In this document: positions 22,598-33,456 of the stretch, piece after piece
Layout of the letters: each line of letters starts with the position of its first letter
Position numbering within the stretch: position 1 is the stretch's first letter
NCBI RefSeq assembly: GCF_037042905.1
Contig: NC_087252.1
Coordinates: forward strand, 33,293,494-33,357,493
Length of the DNA: 64,000 bases
Reading direction: 5' to 3'
DNA from: Lytechinus pictus
Lineage: Eukaryota > Echinodermata > Echinoidea > Temnopleuroida > Toxopneustidae
Made by a program: the position numbers and the translations under genes
Notes under the pieces: generated by a model
The model's input: only the letters and a program-made list of their open reading frames with translations
What the model was told of the DNA's origin: nothing
The model's database searches: none

Positions 22598-23061
22598 GAG
22601 GCTGTTCTCACTACGTTCCTAAAACTGGTTTACTGGAAACTAGTTTAGTGGAAACTAGTTTAACGCGTAGTGAGAACGGTCGAAGCGGTCTTGGAAGCGA
22701 TCTTCCAAACCAGTTTGGAAAACCACCTCGCGATGTAGTTTTCAAGATCGCTTTGCCTCGTTAAACTGGTTTTAGCGTAAGTGAGGACACAACCGTTCTT
22801 CGGGAAGCGATCTTCGCACATTTTGAGTGCGCTACTCCACACCACAGGTGTAGAATGCCTATGCTGCGGTTTCGAATTTCGCGCGAAACGTGTCACCCCT
22901 CTGAGAGCATTTCCATAGCAACAAGAGCGCTTTGCGTGAAGTGATTTTGAAAACCACTTTCGTGTGATCAAGTGAGAACGCTAGCAAAGCGATCTTCCAA
23001 AGTGGTTTCCTGAATCGGTTTCCAGTAAACTAGTTTTAGAAAGCGTAATGAGAACGGCCTC
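22598..23061. mobile_element. 464-bp MITE with TTA target duplication
   Basis: Ends are GAGGCTGTTCTCACTACG and its near-perfect inverse GAGGCCGTTCTCATTACG; the inverted repeats extend ~43 bp. Flanks are TTA (22595-22597) and TTA (23062-23064). No transposase is present. A 3-bp TTA/TAA duplication suggests PIF/Harbinger mobilisation (inference). It inserted in the Tx1 ORF2, so it is younger than that element. Confidence 0.88.
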
Positions 23062-26000
23062 TTAGACCCTAATAGCCTCTTTGTTACCTCACACACCCAA
23101 CAAATAATCTGATACACTGATTGACAACCCCAAAACACGTGTTCAATGTTTTCAATATTTGTGCAGTAAGGGCATACCCCATCACTAATACCCCAACGGG
23201 ATAATTTATCTCTAGTATACAATGCCCCGTGCACGGTGTTCCAACTAAAAGACTTTAACGTGTTACAAAGTAAAGGCTGATGAACCAAACTCCAGATCGA
23301 GGACCAATCCCAGGAGGGGTTAACGACCTCCACGCGCGGAGCGTGATTCACCGACAGTAGATTTACGATGCGGTCCAATCTCGCACAGCTGTTTGTGAAG
23401 TCATGTTTACGATCTAAGAGGGTCGAAATCACAGACCACGCTTGAGAGTAGCTCGCCGACATAACATCACAATGCGGACCCAGATTGGACCACAACTGTG
23501 GAGAAATCCTCCTCAGTTTATACCCCAAGAAATAACGTGTGAACATAAAATTATGTGAACTATCACTATCGCCATCATCTAGCTGTTGTAATATATCTCG
23601 TATGAACAGTGCCTGATTTTTCTCAGTCAACTTGTGAAGCCCGAGTCCCCCCTTGTCTGTGGTCAGAGTTAAGGTTTCTCGGGATACAAGCTCTGTCTTT
23701 TTTCCCCAAATAAACTTAAAGACACTTTTAAGGATTTCCATGTAAACTTCCTCACCTGGGAGGTATACACGTGTTGCATAATAGAATAACGGATAAACAC
23801 AAACATTTACCACTGTAACTTTTCCTAGCAAAGTAAGCCCACGATTTTCCCAAGTTTTAAGTTTCGCTATGGCTTTCGCACACAGCGACTTCCAAAAGGA
23901 TCGAATACAGTTCACTGTTCCATAACAAATTCCATTTATCATAATCTTATCTTCTACCCAATTAATATCTCCTTTTAATTTCCGCCCTACAAAGGCTCCT
24001 AACTTCAATCCATGGGTTTTCCTAAGATTCAAAGACGCACCTGTTGCCCTTTCGAAAAGAGTAAAGGATCTAAAATAATTGACAATATCAGTCTGTGACG
24101 TAGCCACACACGTGGCATCATCAGCATACTGTAAAAGTTTGACAGAAACTCCCTTCCCTCCGGGAATATGAAAGCCCATTATATCTCTCCTTGACATAAT
24201 AAATCGAGCTAATGGCTCTATAAACAATACATACAAGGCCGGTGATAATGGGCACCCTTGTCTTACACCCCGCCCAATTATCACCTCTTCACTGAATTGA
24301 CCGTTGACAAGAACGCGACTTCTAATACCAGTATATAAAATTTTCACCCAAGAAATAAAACGGTCACCGAACTTTAACTTTGACAGGACTTTAAACATAA
24401 ACTCCCAGTCTACTTTATCAAAGGCTTTGTGCTGGTCAATAGAAATGAGTGCGCACGAATTCCCTTTTAGCTTCGAATAGTCTACAATATCACGTAATAA
24501 ACATAAATTCTGGTGAATTGATCTACCAGGTACAGAACACGTTTGGTGACTATTTACTACATCACCCATTACATTAGACAATCTTAACTGCAATATTTTA
24601 GATATTATTTTATAATCAACAGTCAGCAGACTTATGGGTCTTCGATTTGCAGGGTCCAAAAGATCCCCTTTCTTTGGCAAAAGAGTAATAACCGCTGTAC
24701 GCTGTGTCTGTGACATTAACTTATTCATGAAAATTTCATTATATACACTAAGTAAATCATTACCAATAATATCAAAGAAACGAACATAGAATTCTACTGA
24801 CAGACCATCAATACCTGGAGATTTGTTCTTAGGCATTAAAGCAAGTGCATTTCTTATTTCATGCAAACTAATGGCCTTATCCATAGACTTAGATTTATCT
24901 TCCTCAATACATCCTGATAGTGAATTTATAAACATATCTTGTAGTTGAGCATCGTTTGTGGTAACCGGTGTATACAGTTTGGTGTAAAATTCATGGAAGA
25001 CCGTGATTATACCATCTCCCGAAACAATGCCACCTTGTGAGTTCCTCACTTCTCTTATCGCTTTCGCCTCGGCGTTAGCCCTCTCTATTCTATTAAAGTA
25101 CCCCCCTGGCCGCTCCCTATTATCAAGATACTTCTCTCTTGACCGAACAAATGCCCCCCTATTTTCTTCCCTGAGTAAATTTATCACTTCATCTTTATTT
25201 CCTGTCATGCACTTGTTCTGCAAGGCTTCTAGACGTAGACGTCTTTCCCTTGCTCGCCGAACCCCATGTGAAATTGATAACTCTTTTATACGCTTCTTTA
25301 TATCTTCCCACCAGTCTGTTAAAGATGTAAAACCTGGTTTCAAAGTCTGCCACATACCATAATAAAACTCCAAATCATTGACAAACATATCATCATTACA
25401 CATGGAAACATTGAATTTCCAGTATGACTTCGAATTGACATTATTTTGTTGCGGAAAACTTATAGTAGTGCTAACAACGTCATGATCTGATAAAGGAAAA
25501 ATAATCTTTGAAACGTCCAAAATGTGAAAATTATCATTAACATATATTCTATCTATTCTAGAACTTTGATTTTTCCCGGGATGTGCCCAGGTATGACCAT
25601 TACCGGGTGAGACACATTTTGTCCAGACATCAATCAAATGGTATGATTTTGTGAAGGAGTTAAGCTCCTTCTTCCCAACAAAACAAGATGAGTTAGAAGA
25701 AATACCGGAGCGATCCTCTTCGAAAAGTACACAATTAAAATCCCCACCTATAATTAATGGTATATTCCCCTGTGTATAAGAATACATATTACTGAAAAAG
25801 GAAACACGTTTAATGGGATTATTAGGTGCATATACATTGCACACTCGAAAAGAGTGAGTAGATAAAGTACATAAAACTGTTACTATACGGCCGTCATTAT
25901 CATATCTAATTTGCGAAAAGGAACATTTTAACCTCGGTGAAAATAAAATAGCCACCCCTGATGAATGATTCGACGGTGCAGGGGAGTGAAAAACACTTCC

Positions 26001-26177
26001 TCTCCACAATTGATTGATATTATGTATATCTCCGACACCTAAATACGTTTCCTGAAGCAAACCAATATCAAAGTTCAATATTTTCAACCACGACATAACA
26101 TCTTTCAGTTTGCGTGCATCCCTCAAACCATGGACATTTAGTGAGCATATCCTGATCTTGTTCTTGAATGATATGCT
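23062..26177 (-). pseudogene. Tx1-type ORF2: AP endonuclease + reverse transcriptase, MITE-interrupted
   Basis: Frame open from 26177 down to the MITE. Counting residues from the codon at 26126, the endonuclease shows QET (E26), GGDFN (D129, N131), SSRIDRIYVN (D192) and SDHDVV (D214, H215), the catalytic set of APE-type LINE nucleases. RT motifs are D564 in ISIDQHKAFD, GVRQGCPLSP and YADD (667-670). A cysteine-rich CPYC...H..C finger lies near the C-terminus. Past the MITE border the frame runs on into MITE sequence and stops at 22968. No ATG lies between the upstream TAA (26178-26180) and the endonuclease start, so translation may be coupled to ORF1 or begin at a non-AUG codon. Confidence 0.9.
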
Positions 26178-26195
26178 TTAAGAGGATGCAGACGA

Positions 26196-27440
26196 CTATA
26201 TACTTAAGAAATAGTTATCAAAATATTGAGTATCGTGCTGGCGCACAAAGTCAGGGTGTTTTGAACTGAGGTGATTAAGCCACTCCTTTGGATTGTTACA
26301 ACTATTATTGCACATCTTCATTGGGCAGGGAAAGCGTTCAGTACTAGCATTTGGATGTTTGGTTTTCAAGTGTTCCAAAAAGTCCTTGTAAATACTGAAA
26401 ATGTTTTTACATCGGGGTTCCGGACAAGCAAACCAATCTTTTTCTTCCGTCATGATGTTAGAAATTGACGTTATGGCTCTCGCGGCCGCCACTCGATCCC
26501 GGGATAGCGTCTTCGAAGTATGTTTACTTCCACTGCCGTTTGGTGACGAGGCTCGTTTCTGACCCCGTCGTCCTCGGTTTGAAATGTCCGCGTCGGCGTC
26601 GTCTTTCGAAGCCGACGTCGCAGCGTCGGTCGGCGGAAAGTCTAGCTTCTCTTCTACAGATGCGGCCCAGGATCGCTGGGTATCCATCTCCTCCTCACTG
26701 TGTTCACTATCATCCTGATCCTGGTTAGTAGCATGATCACTCGTGGTGCTATTTTCCTGAGAGTCCTCAAATAGACTTTGTGTCCCCTTATCTTCCTCCT
26801 GAGGTGCCAACAGTGGGGCGGCATCTTCTCTTTGCGGGGCTGCCGTATCACCATTTTCGACCGTTTCTCCTCCTCCCTTAACCCATGATGTCGACTGTTT
26901 TAGTTTACTTGCAAAGCTTATTGGACAGGCCTTATATGAGTGACCTGTCTTTCCACATGTAGTGCAAGCCAACTCCTCATTGCAAGCACTTGCCACATGT
27001 CCTTCCTTTCTGCATCTGAAACACTTTACAACACGGCATTCCTTCGCTTCGTGTCCATTTTCGCCACACTTTAAGCAAGTACGAGGCTGTCCATCGTACC
27101 TGACCCAGCAATTCCTTCCTCCAAGATTTATGGAAGAAGGGATACTATTTTCAACCTCCATTCGGTATTGTCGAACCCCACTGAAAAGTCCTGGGTGGTC
27201 CTTAAAAGTTAGAAACCTCCCTGCCAGCACCTTCCCGTATTTTTTCAGTACAAAACGAACGGCGTTATCATCCACTTCGAGAGGAACATGTAACACAGTC
27301 ACAATCTTAATTGGTTTGGAGTAACTGCTCACTCCAATGCTCTCCTCCTTCTCCAACTTTGGTGTACACTCCTCTTTAACCTTTAAGCTCTTGAAGGTGA
27401 CATCGAACTTATTCCCTGGCAAAAATTGCACCGCCGTCAA
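26196..27440 (-). CDS. Tx1-type ORF1: RNA-binding protein with zinc knuckles
   Basis: A 414-codon open frame upstream of ORF2, separated from it by ~16 nt. It has an RRM-like N-terminal region (about 45-115) and three CCHC knuckles CX2CX4HX4C at C122-C135, C140-C153 and C159-C172. An acidic, low-complexity middle follows, then two C-terminal C2H2-like fingers (about 337-365 and 371-398). The ORF1 protein of L1/Tx1 elements binds the element RNA to form the RNP. The frame is open to a TGA at about 27465, but no in-frame ATG lies ahead of the conserved region (TTG at 27440). The true start is unresolved, or the 5' end has suffered a mutation. Confidence 0.82.
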   Translation of the reverse strand: MTAVQFLPGNKFDVTFKSLKVKEECTPKLEKEESIGVSSYSKPIKIVTVLHVPLEVDDNAVRFVLKKYGKVLAGRFLTFKDHPGLFSGVRQYRMEVENSIPSSINLGGRNCWVRYDGQPRTCLKCGENGHEAKECRVVKCFRCRKEGHVASACNEELACTTCGKTGHSYKACPISFASKLKQSTSWVKGGGETVENGDTAAPQREDAAPLLAPQEEDKGTQSLFEDSQENSTTSDHATNQDQDDSEHSEEEMDTQRSWAASVEEKLDFPPTDAATSASKDDADADISNRGRRGQKRASSPNGSGSKHTSKTLSRDRVAAARAITSISNIMTEEKDWFACPEPRCKNIFSIYKDFLEHLKTKHPNASTERFPCPMKMCNNSCNNPKEWLNHLSSKHPDFVRQHDTQYFDNYFLSI

Positions 27441-27717
27441 ATGTTCAGCAATTACAATTCCACATCATCCCAACACCTCGAAAATATTCTGATTTTCTTG
27501 ACTGATAACTTGCACAGAGCATTCCCGCAAAAGTGGGCGCTGCATGATGATGTTTACAAAGAAAGCCAAAAGGCTAACAGGACAAACTTCAGAAAAAATA
27601 TTCTAAGTCAAAAGACTTAGAGAAGAGAGAAATTCTGTGTGTAGCCACAAGGCTACAAAACAGATGGATTTCGTATGTGATGCGGAGCTCTCGCACAATC
27701 ACGTCCGCTCGGTGCGA
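27441..27717 (-). other. Tx1-type element 5' UTR with micro-hairpins
   Basis: Leader with three short hairpins in a row: AGCCAAAAGGCT, AAGTCAAAAGACTT and GTAGCCACAAGGCTAC, then the pair CTCGCAC/GTGCGAG. On the sense strand the first contains GCCTTTTGGCT, also present in U2 stem-loop I. No ORF is supported. Confidence 0.5.
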
Positions 27718-27729
27718 GAAAAGAACTAC

Positions 27730-27770
27730 AGATACTACACATGATTTTAGTCATAAGGCCGTGAAGCGAT
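27730..27770 (-). pseudogene. U2 snRNA 5' relic
   Basis: About 41 bp matching the first ~40 nt of U2 with several substitutions, left upstream of the Tx1-type insertion. It cannot make U2. Confidence 0.8.
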
Positions 27771-28365
27771 ACTGCTTTGTCGTTTTCGGAAAGCTATATA
27801 CTATAAATTACAATAAAGAAAAACAGTGAGACAACGTTTCCGTTTAACAGAGTTTAACCGTATAACAACCTCAATATCTTTTAAAAGGACAATAGCTATC
27901 GGCCGAAGATATTAGCACATTCCGGCGAGCTATTGTCTCTAACAAACCTGGGCAAAGACATTGACCAAACCTTCTTTATAGAAATGATATCAAGCATCAA
28001 AGGTTAAAAAGTGTCTCTTTTGTAAGAGTTTTCTCGACGACGTACATTGTCAGCCATGAACGGGGTAGATACGGGGTGAATGCCAATTTCATTCAAAATA
28101 TTTTTTAATTTGATACAGCTGATTGACAAAAATGCATTCGATTCACCATCCAGCATAGATTCCAGAAAGGACAATCACAGAACTTCCTTCGTCCAAATTG
28201 GTAAGAAATATTACTTAACTTTTAAGAACTATTTGACTGGCGAAAGAATGCCCGCCTCTACTGAAAAAACCGGTCGTTTTCGGGAAGTCCCCTGAAAATT
28301 GAGAAAAATCACCGGTGGAATCGATTACAAGCACGAGAAGCGTCTGACTTTCTCAGCAACTCCGT

Positions 28366-28596
28366 CCCAACTCTGTCTCATCCCTTACTGAAGAGGAGCG
28401 TTACCGCTATCTTGGGGTCCCCATTGGACTCCCAAGACTCACAAGTCTACAGGAGGGCTCTAGGAAGTTGTCGTCAGACATCGAGGCCATTTCTTCCTCC
28501 CTTCTGGCGCCTTGGCAGAAACTGGATGCAATCAAGACCTTTGTGATACCAGGCAATCCACCATGGTGCCGTCTACCAAAACCAGCATGCCTAAGC
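28366..28596 (+). pseudogene. Internally deleted Utopia fragment, inverted relative to U2
   Basis: On the plus strand, 28376-28551 encode a match to Utopia residues ~771-828 (SLTEEERYRYLGVPIGLPRL). The following ~45 bp match residues ~1110-1123 (KAIH...VYQDQH), so ~280 codons are missing between them. It lies between U2 spacer and a U2 5' relic and runs opposite to U2, so it is not a standard target-specific insertion. Confidence 0.85.
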
Positions 28597-28620
28597 TAAA
28601 AGTCCGAGAAACGATACAAA
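28597..28620 (-). pseudogene. Second U2 5' relic
   Basis: A short, mutated U2 start (ccgagaaacgat) followed by a recognisable but changed promoter and spacer. Confidence 0.7.
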
Positions 28621-29180
28621 GTTGCTGTTTTCGGAAAGCTATATACTATAAATTACAATAAAGAAAAACAGTGAGGCAACGTTACCGTTTAACAGAGTTT
28701 AACCGTATAACAACCTCAATATCTTTTAAAAGGACAATAGCAATCGGACGAAGATATTAACACATTCCGGCGAGCTATTGTCTCTAACAAACCTGGGCAT
28801 AGACAATGACCAAACCTTGTTTATAGAAATGATATCAAGCATCAAAGGTTAAAAAGTGTATCTTCTGTAAGAGTTTTCTCGACGACGTACATTGTCAGCA
28901 AGGAACAGGGTAGATACGGGGTAAATGCCCATTTCATTCAAAAGATTTTTTAATTTGATACAGCTGATTGACAAAAGTGTATGCATTCGATTCACCATCC
29001 AGCATGGATTCCAGAAAGGACAATCACAGAACTTCCTTCGTCCAAATTGGTAAAAAATATTACTTAACTTTTAAGAACTATTTGACTGGCGAAAGAATGC
29101 CCGCCTTTACTGAAAAAGCCGGTCGTTTTCGGGAAGTTTGGACAACTACGCCATCTACGACGAAAAGCTATACAGATTAT

Positions 29181-30675
29181 GTTTCACACAAGTCATGCAA
29201 TATTATTATTTCCCAGAGAGACGATTGTTATAGCAAACGAAAACTATTATAAATTTTGATTAAATTAGGGGGATTAATATTTGCTTTTCAGAAGAAAGAA
29301 AATCTATCTTAGATTTCACATCTGACCATTAAGGATATGACCCCTTCATTGCGGAGAAAAAAAATCAACATTGAGATAGCTAGCATATCACCTCAAACAG
29401 TAAATAGCCAAAATAACGGACATAAAAAGGCTTAACTCTAAAGATATACGCTTATCCTCAAGTACACTATATCATTGTAAAAATAAATTTACGATGATAT
29501 GGCAAATAAATATTGTAGGATACAACTATAAAGATGTATATGCGTAAACAGATTCATCGGATTGGCAGAACTCAAATAAAACAACTTTTCATCTTTTCAC
29601 AATCAATTTTAGATAACTTTTTACCTTGTGAGCTTTCGCCTTCTCGTTTCTGCCACTGACAAGTACATCTGCGGGCTTCTTCAGACTAGTGCTTATTAGC
29701 CATAGATGGTAAAAATCACACGGGGAAAAACTATATTGATAATTGTGAAAAGTTAAAAGAATTTGCTTTATTTTATTTTATTAAAATTTATGATTCTACG
29801 CGGTGTAGGCCTGCAAAGCTCGTGCAGGGAATTGGACCTAGGGCCTACTTCATCTTTGTATTAACACTGATAAATCAAGATGGATAAAAACAACAACACA
29901 AAAAGCGAGGTCATATACTAAGAAAATCCGATGAGCACGCAACAGTGTAATCGGATATGTCAGTCAAGTACAAAAACAAAATCATAAAATCTCAGGCCTT
30001 TATTCATAACAACTTTAAGTGAAATATTATTGTTCCTCGGAGAGCAAACGAAAGGTGAATCCTTTCCAAATGTTAAACTAAAACTACCATGAAACACAAA
30101 CCATAACTTCCTACGAAGGCTTAAGGTTGAATACGCTTATAACCTTAAACGTGCATCAACTTAGCCATATATTATTATTTAAAATTGCACACGAGATAAT
30201 GAGCTACTTCGAAAGATAATGCAGCTAAGGGAGTTACTTGGCTCCAAACAATATTTGGCAATAAAAATCGGTAGTTAAAAACAGCATGCACTAAAACGAG
30301 GTCAGGTAGACTGAAGGGTGATACTCATCAACCACAATGTACTTTGATGATAAAATTTCAGCCTATTATAGGGGAAAATATGACTGAAAACTTACGTTTA
30401 ATCCATCTTCAGATGTATTCCTATCTTACACATTATGGAACAAAAGTTCTTTCCGCATTTTCTAATTTTGCCTTTTTGGCTATGCATCGTCTCAGATCTG
30501 CAGTGAGACGTAATCAGATATTACCCTTAATAAAAGAAAATCGAATTAAATTATTGTGTACGAGCTTTTTTTTGTCATGCCGGATGTAACCTTTGTAATA
30601 TAGCTCGCTCCAACATGATTTCAAAAAAAAATATGTAAAAATTGAAATTTTCTTTAATAGCATCCTGAAACATTA
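29181..30675. other. Intergenic, AT-rich, no gene seen
   Basis: No supported ORF. At ~29593-29751 a 170-bp block is bounded by inverted ~20-bp arms (cttttcacaatcaatttta and inverse). It contains gtctgaagaagcccgcag on the minus strand, reminiscent of the ends of Penelope-like or other retroelements; that assignment is weak. Confidence 0.5.
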
Positions 30676-30676
30676 A

Positions 30677-30786
30677 GGCCCAAATTCACAAAGGTTGTTT
30701 TTGCAGAAACCATGGTTTCAACCGTGGTTTCTGAAAACCATGGTTTCAAACGAAACGAAACGAAACCACCTTTGTGAATTCGGGCC
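30677..30786. mobile_element. 110-bp palindromic MITE
   Basis: Ends GGCCC[A/G]AATTCACAAAGG in inverse orientation, TAA on both sides, and internal palindromes around aaccatggttt. No coding capacity. The 3-bp TAA duplication again suggests a Harbinger-type system. Confidence 0.7.
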
Positions 30787-31324
30787 TAATTGTTTAAATT
30801 GGGCGTTTGAATCGCAACTCTCTCTACCCCTTTCTCTCTCTCTTTCGCCGTTTTATCACTCTCCATCTCTTTCCATCCCATTTTCTTTCAATGGCAACGT
30901 GTCTCCTTCAAGAAACTTGAACCTTTTTAGCAAAATAGTTCTGGCGCTGTATCTTGCTTTATTATCAATACTATGGAGCATACATTATACAAAGTACAGA
31001 TATCAGACATGCGTTAATAGATTATGAAAAGATGAAATTATATAAACAAATACAATAATTATTTTAATAAAAACACTCAATACAAAAGAAAAGAACCGTG
31101 ATCCTACCTTGTTCAAGAAGACACATGGCAGCGGACACAAACAGCAATATTCCAGAATTCATTTTGATTTTCCTGAGAGTAGAAGAAGGATATTTTTTCA
31201 TACAGTGCCTTATATTTCAGATTCTTTAGCAGCGATCGGTGCAAACGTTCAAATTTTTACCACATCCAGCTTCTGGGCAATATACATGATATAGGGTATA
31301 CCGAAGTGATACACTTGAGCATTT
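30787..31324. other. Intergenic with pyrimidine-rich tract
   Basis: CT-rich stretch at 30818-30890, then AT-rich sequence. Nothing else seen. Confidence 0.5.
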
Positions 31325-31640
31325 TGATACCATAATTATTTCAGTATATTATGAAATACCCCCACAATCCAAATTTGGTGGGACTCGGTCTATAAGCATC
31401 GGATAAGGGCCGAATAATTACTACATGAATACATAATTAACCCTATTGAAATCAATGTATTATTGGCCTGGTTCATAGCATTAGAACCATGGCGACCGAT
31501 AATACATTGATTTCAAAGGACAATCGAAGGCTAACATTAATAGGCCCTTCGATACTGTCATATCTTGGGCCCCGTTGGACTGAGTCACACCAAATTAGGT
31601 TTGTGGAGTACTGAAGGTATAGCATCATGCATATGGTATC
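31325..31640. repeat. Imperfect fold-back element
   Basis: CCAAATTTGGTGGGACT near 31371-31387 pairs with the inverse near 31585-31605, and an inner pair (gaaatcaatgtattat / ataatacattgatttc) lies inside. Probable old MITE. Confidence 0.55.
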
Positions 31641-32019
31641 GAAACTGCTGAAATGCAAAATTTGAAAAATGATGACGTCACATTTCGTAAGTTAGTTCCT
31701 GTCAACCCTTTCACCGACTTATTTTACAATTAACTTCAAATTATGTCAAATAATGAATAAAATGGTTTGACACTTTTTTTATCATCCACCATTTGTAATA
31801 GCATGGATTTCCGCATTGCCCATTTCCCTCTACAGTTCATTTCATTCTATTTTATTTATCAAATTTCACCTGTCACCATACGCATAATAACATTAGCAGG
31901 GTATGCGGTAGTATTGCTTGTTAAAAGAAACTGCTTTCCAAAATGGTACTGTCTGCCTGACGTATAAATCAGTAGTATTTACGTATTAATCAAAGCACAA
32001 TTCTCGCATGATATAGCCC
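31641..32019. other. Intergenic, nothing recognised
   Basis: AT-rich sequence with no ORF or repeat I can support. Confidence 0.4.
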
Positions 32020-33456
32020 TACGCAGGGGCGGAAATCTCTCCCAAAAGGTAGGGGGGACACAGGGGCGGATCCAGCCTTCGCCAATAGGAGGGGGGGAAC
32101 GGAAATTTGTTTCAGCCATATTTTCCCCGATCGGCAGTTCGAAGATGATTTTTGTTTGTTTCTTTGTAGGGGTAGTCTTCATTAGTCACTTCTTTCTTAT
32201 GAATTAATATACAATATCATAATTCTTATTTATATGATGCGAGCGCGAAGCGCGAGCAAATTTTTGCAAATTTTATGGATTTTTTTTCTAAAATTTGAAC
32301 TGATTCTGGGCAATGTTTGTTATCCTGAAAAAGATGTGTATCCAACTTAATAATTACCACGAACGCAAAGCGCGAGCAGAAATGAACTGATGGAAAAGAT
32401 ACCTGTTAAAGTAGCATTTAACAATCAAATAATGCGAGCTGAATTTTTTGACATTTTCACGTAAAGAATGGAAATTCTAAGCAATTTTTGTAACTCAAGC
32501 AGAATAGGTATATAAGTAAACAATGAATGCGAGCGCGAGCGGAAAATTTCGAGATTTAGTACTATAATATTTACTGAGCGAGATACTCTATTCATGTTTT
32601 GTAAATCCTGAAAAGGATGAGTATTAATAATGCGAGCGCAAAGCGCGAGCAGAAATTTTTATATACGTTTTGAACTGGTACCTGTTGAAAAAGTATGTGT
32701 TAAGTACTGCTTGCACTTAGCAATGAAGGCGTTACATATTTCAACAATCAAAAAATGCGAGCGCGAAGCGCGAGCTAAAAATTTTTGAACTTTCTAAAGA
32801 AAGAATGAAACATTTTAATCAGGTTTTGTAATCGTGAACAGGATAGCTATATAATTTAAATATTGATTCGAGCGCGAAGCGCGAGCAGAAAAAAATCGAG
32901 ATTTAGACCTAACAATTGGCCACTCTGTTCATGTTTTGTAAATCATCAAAAGGTTGAGTAATATGGGGTCTTCCTACATTAATAATGCGAGCACAAAGCG
33001 CGAGCAGAAAATTTTTGATATTGTATTTTTGATATTGTGATCGGAAACTGGATAATGATTTAAATTAGAGAACAAGTTGAGTATCTGAATAAACATGCGC
33101 GAGCGTGTTTCATATTTAGACCTAGAATCTAGGCATTTTAAATACAACTTTAATGATGTCCTTCTGTTCTTTTTCTCCTCTCTTCCCTCCTTTTTTTCTT
33201 TTTTGCCCCCTGGATCCACCTATGTGGACAAGGGGCGGGAAAATTTGACAAGCAAAAAAAGGTTATCATCGCCAAAGTAAGGTCATCTCGTCCCAAAATA
33301 CATATTTTATTTCGATTTAGAATGATGTATTTCTTACCATCATAAAAGACCAAAAATAGTAGGGGGACATTTTATATTGTGTCCCCCCTACTATTTTGAG
33401 TAGGGGGGACACGTCCCCCCTGTCCCCCCTGGGATTTCCGCCCATGGCCCTACGTA
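32020..33456. mobile_element. Nested MITE-type elements with GCGAGC minisatellite
   Basis: Outer ends: ggggcggaaat (32030-32040) against atttccgcccatggccctacg (33434-33455), plus gtaggggggaca arms. Inner ends: ggggcggatccag (32064-32076) against ctggatccacc (33210-33220). Between them GCGAGCGCGAAGCGCGAGC or variants recur about every 105-125 bp (32238, 32360, 32526, 32630, 32757, 32868, 32985). No transposase frame. Interpreted as one DNA element nested in another. Confidence 0.65.

Larger units (their letters stand above)
21557..27717 (-). mobile_element. Tx1-clade (Keno-like) non-LTR element inserted in U2
   Basis: A ~6.16-kb element in U2 orientation. The 3' junction is between U2 nt 34 and 35 (or 35/36, since an A is ambiguous). 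Its 3' tail reads AATAAAATTGAAATAAA. The 5' flank (27718-27745) repeats U2 nt 35-50 with a 3-nt insertion, giving a ~16-bp target duplication. ORF1 with zinc knuckles plus ORF2 with AP endonuclease and RT is the Tx1/L1 architecture. The Tx1 group includes Keno, which is known to target U2. Family identity is inferred and should be tested by RT phylogeny. A MITE splits ORF2, so this copy is not autonomous. Confidence 0.85.
27718..29180 (-). repeat. Decayed edge of the U2 array
   Basis: Two diverged partial units. The first has a mutated U2 5' part, promoter and full spacer (27718-28365). The second has a shorter U2 5' piece, promoter and spacer (28597-29140) that breaks off in spacer sequence near 29180. 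U2 pieces carry many substitutions (for example CATAAGGCCGTGAAGCGAT), in contrast to the near-identical units at 1-15960. This is typical of an array end that has escaped homogenisation. Confidence 0.88.

Noticed and set aside
22660-22971. 103-codon frame on the minus strand
   Set aside because: Inside the MITE, made of its inverted repeats.
30344-30589. 81-codon plus-strand frame in AT-rich intergenic DNA
   Set aside because: No motif, homology clue or splice context; length is within chance for this composition.
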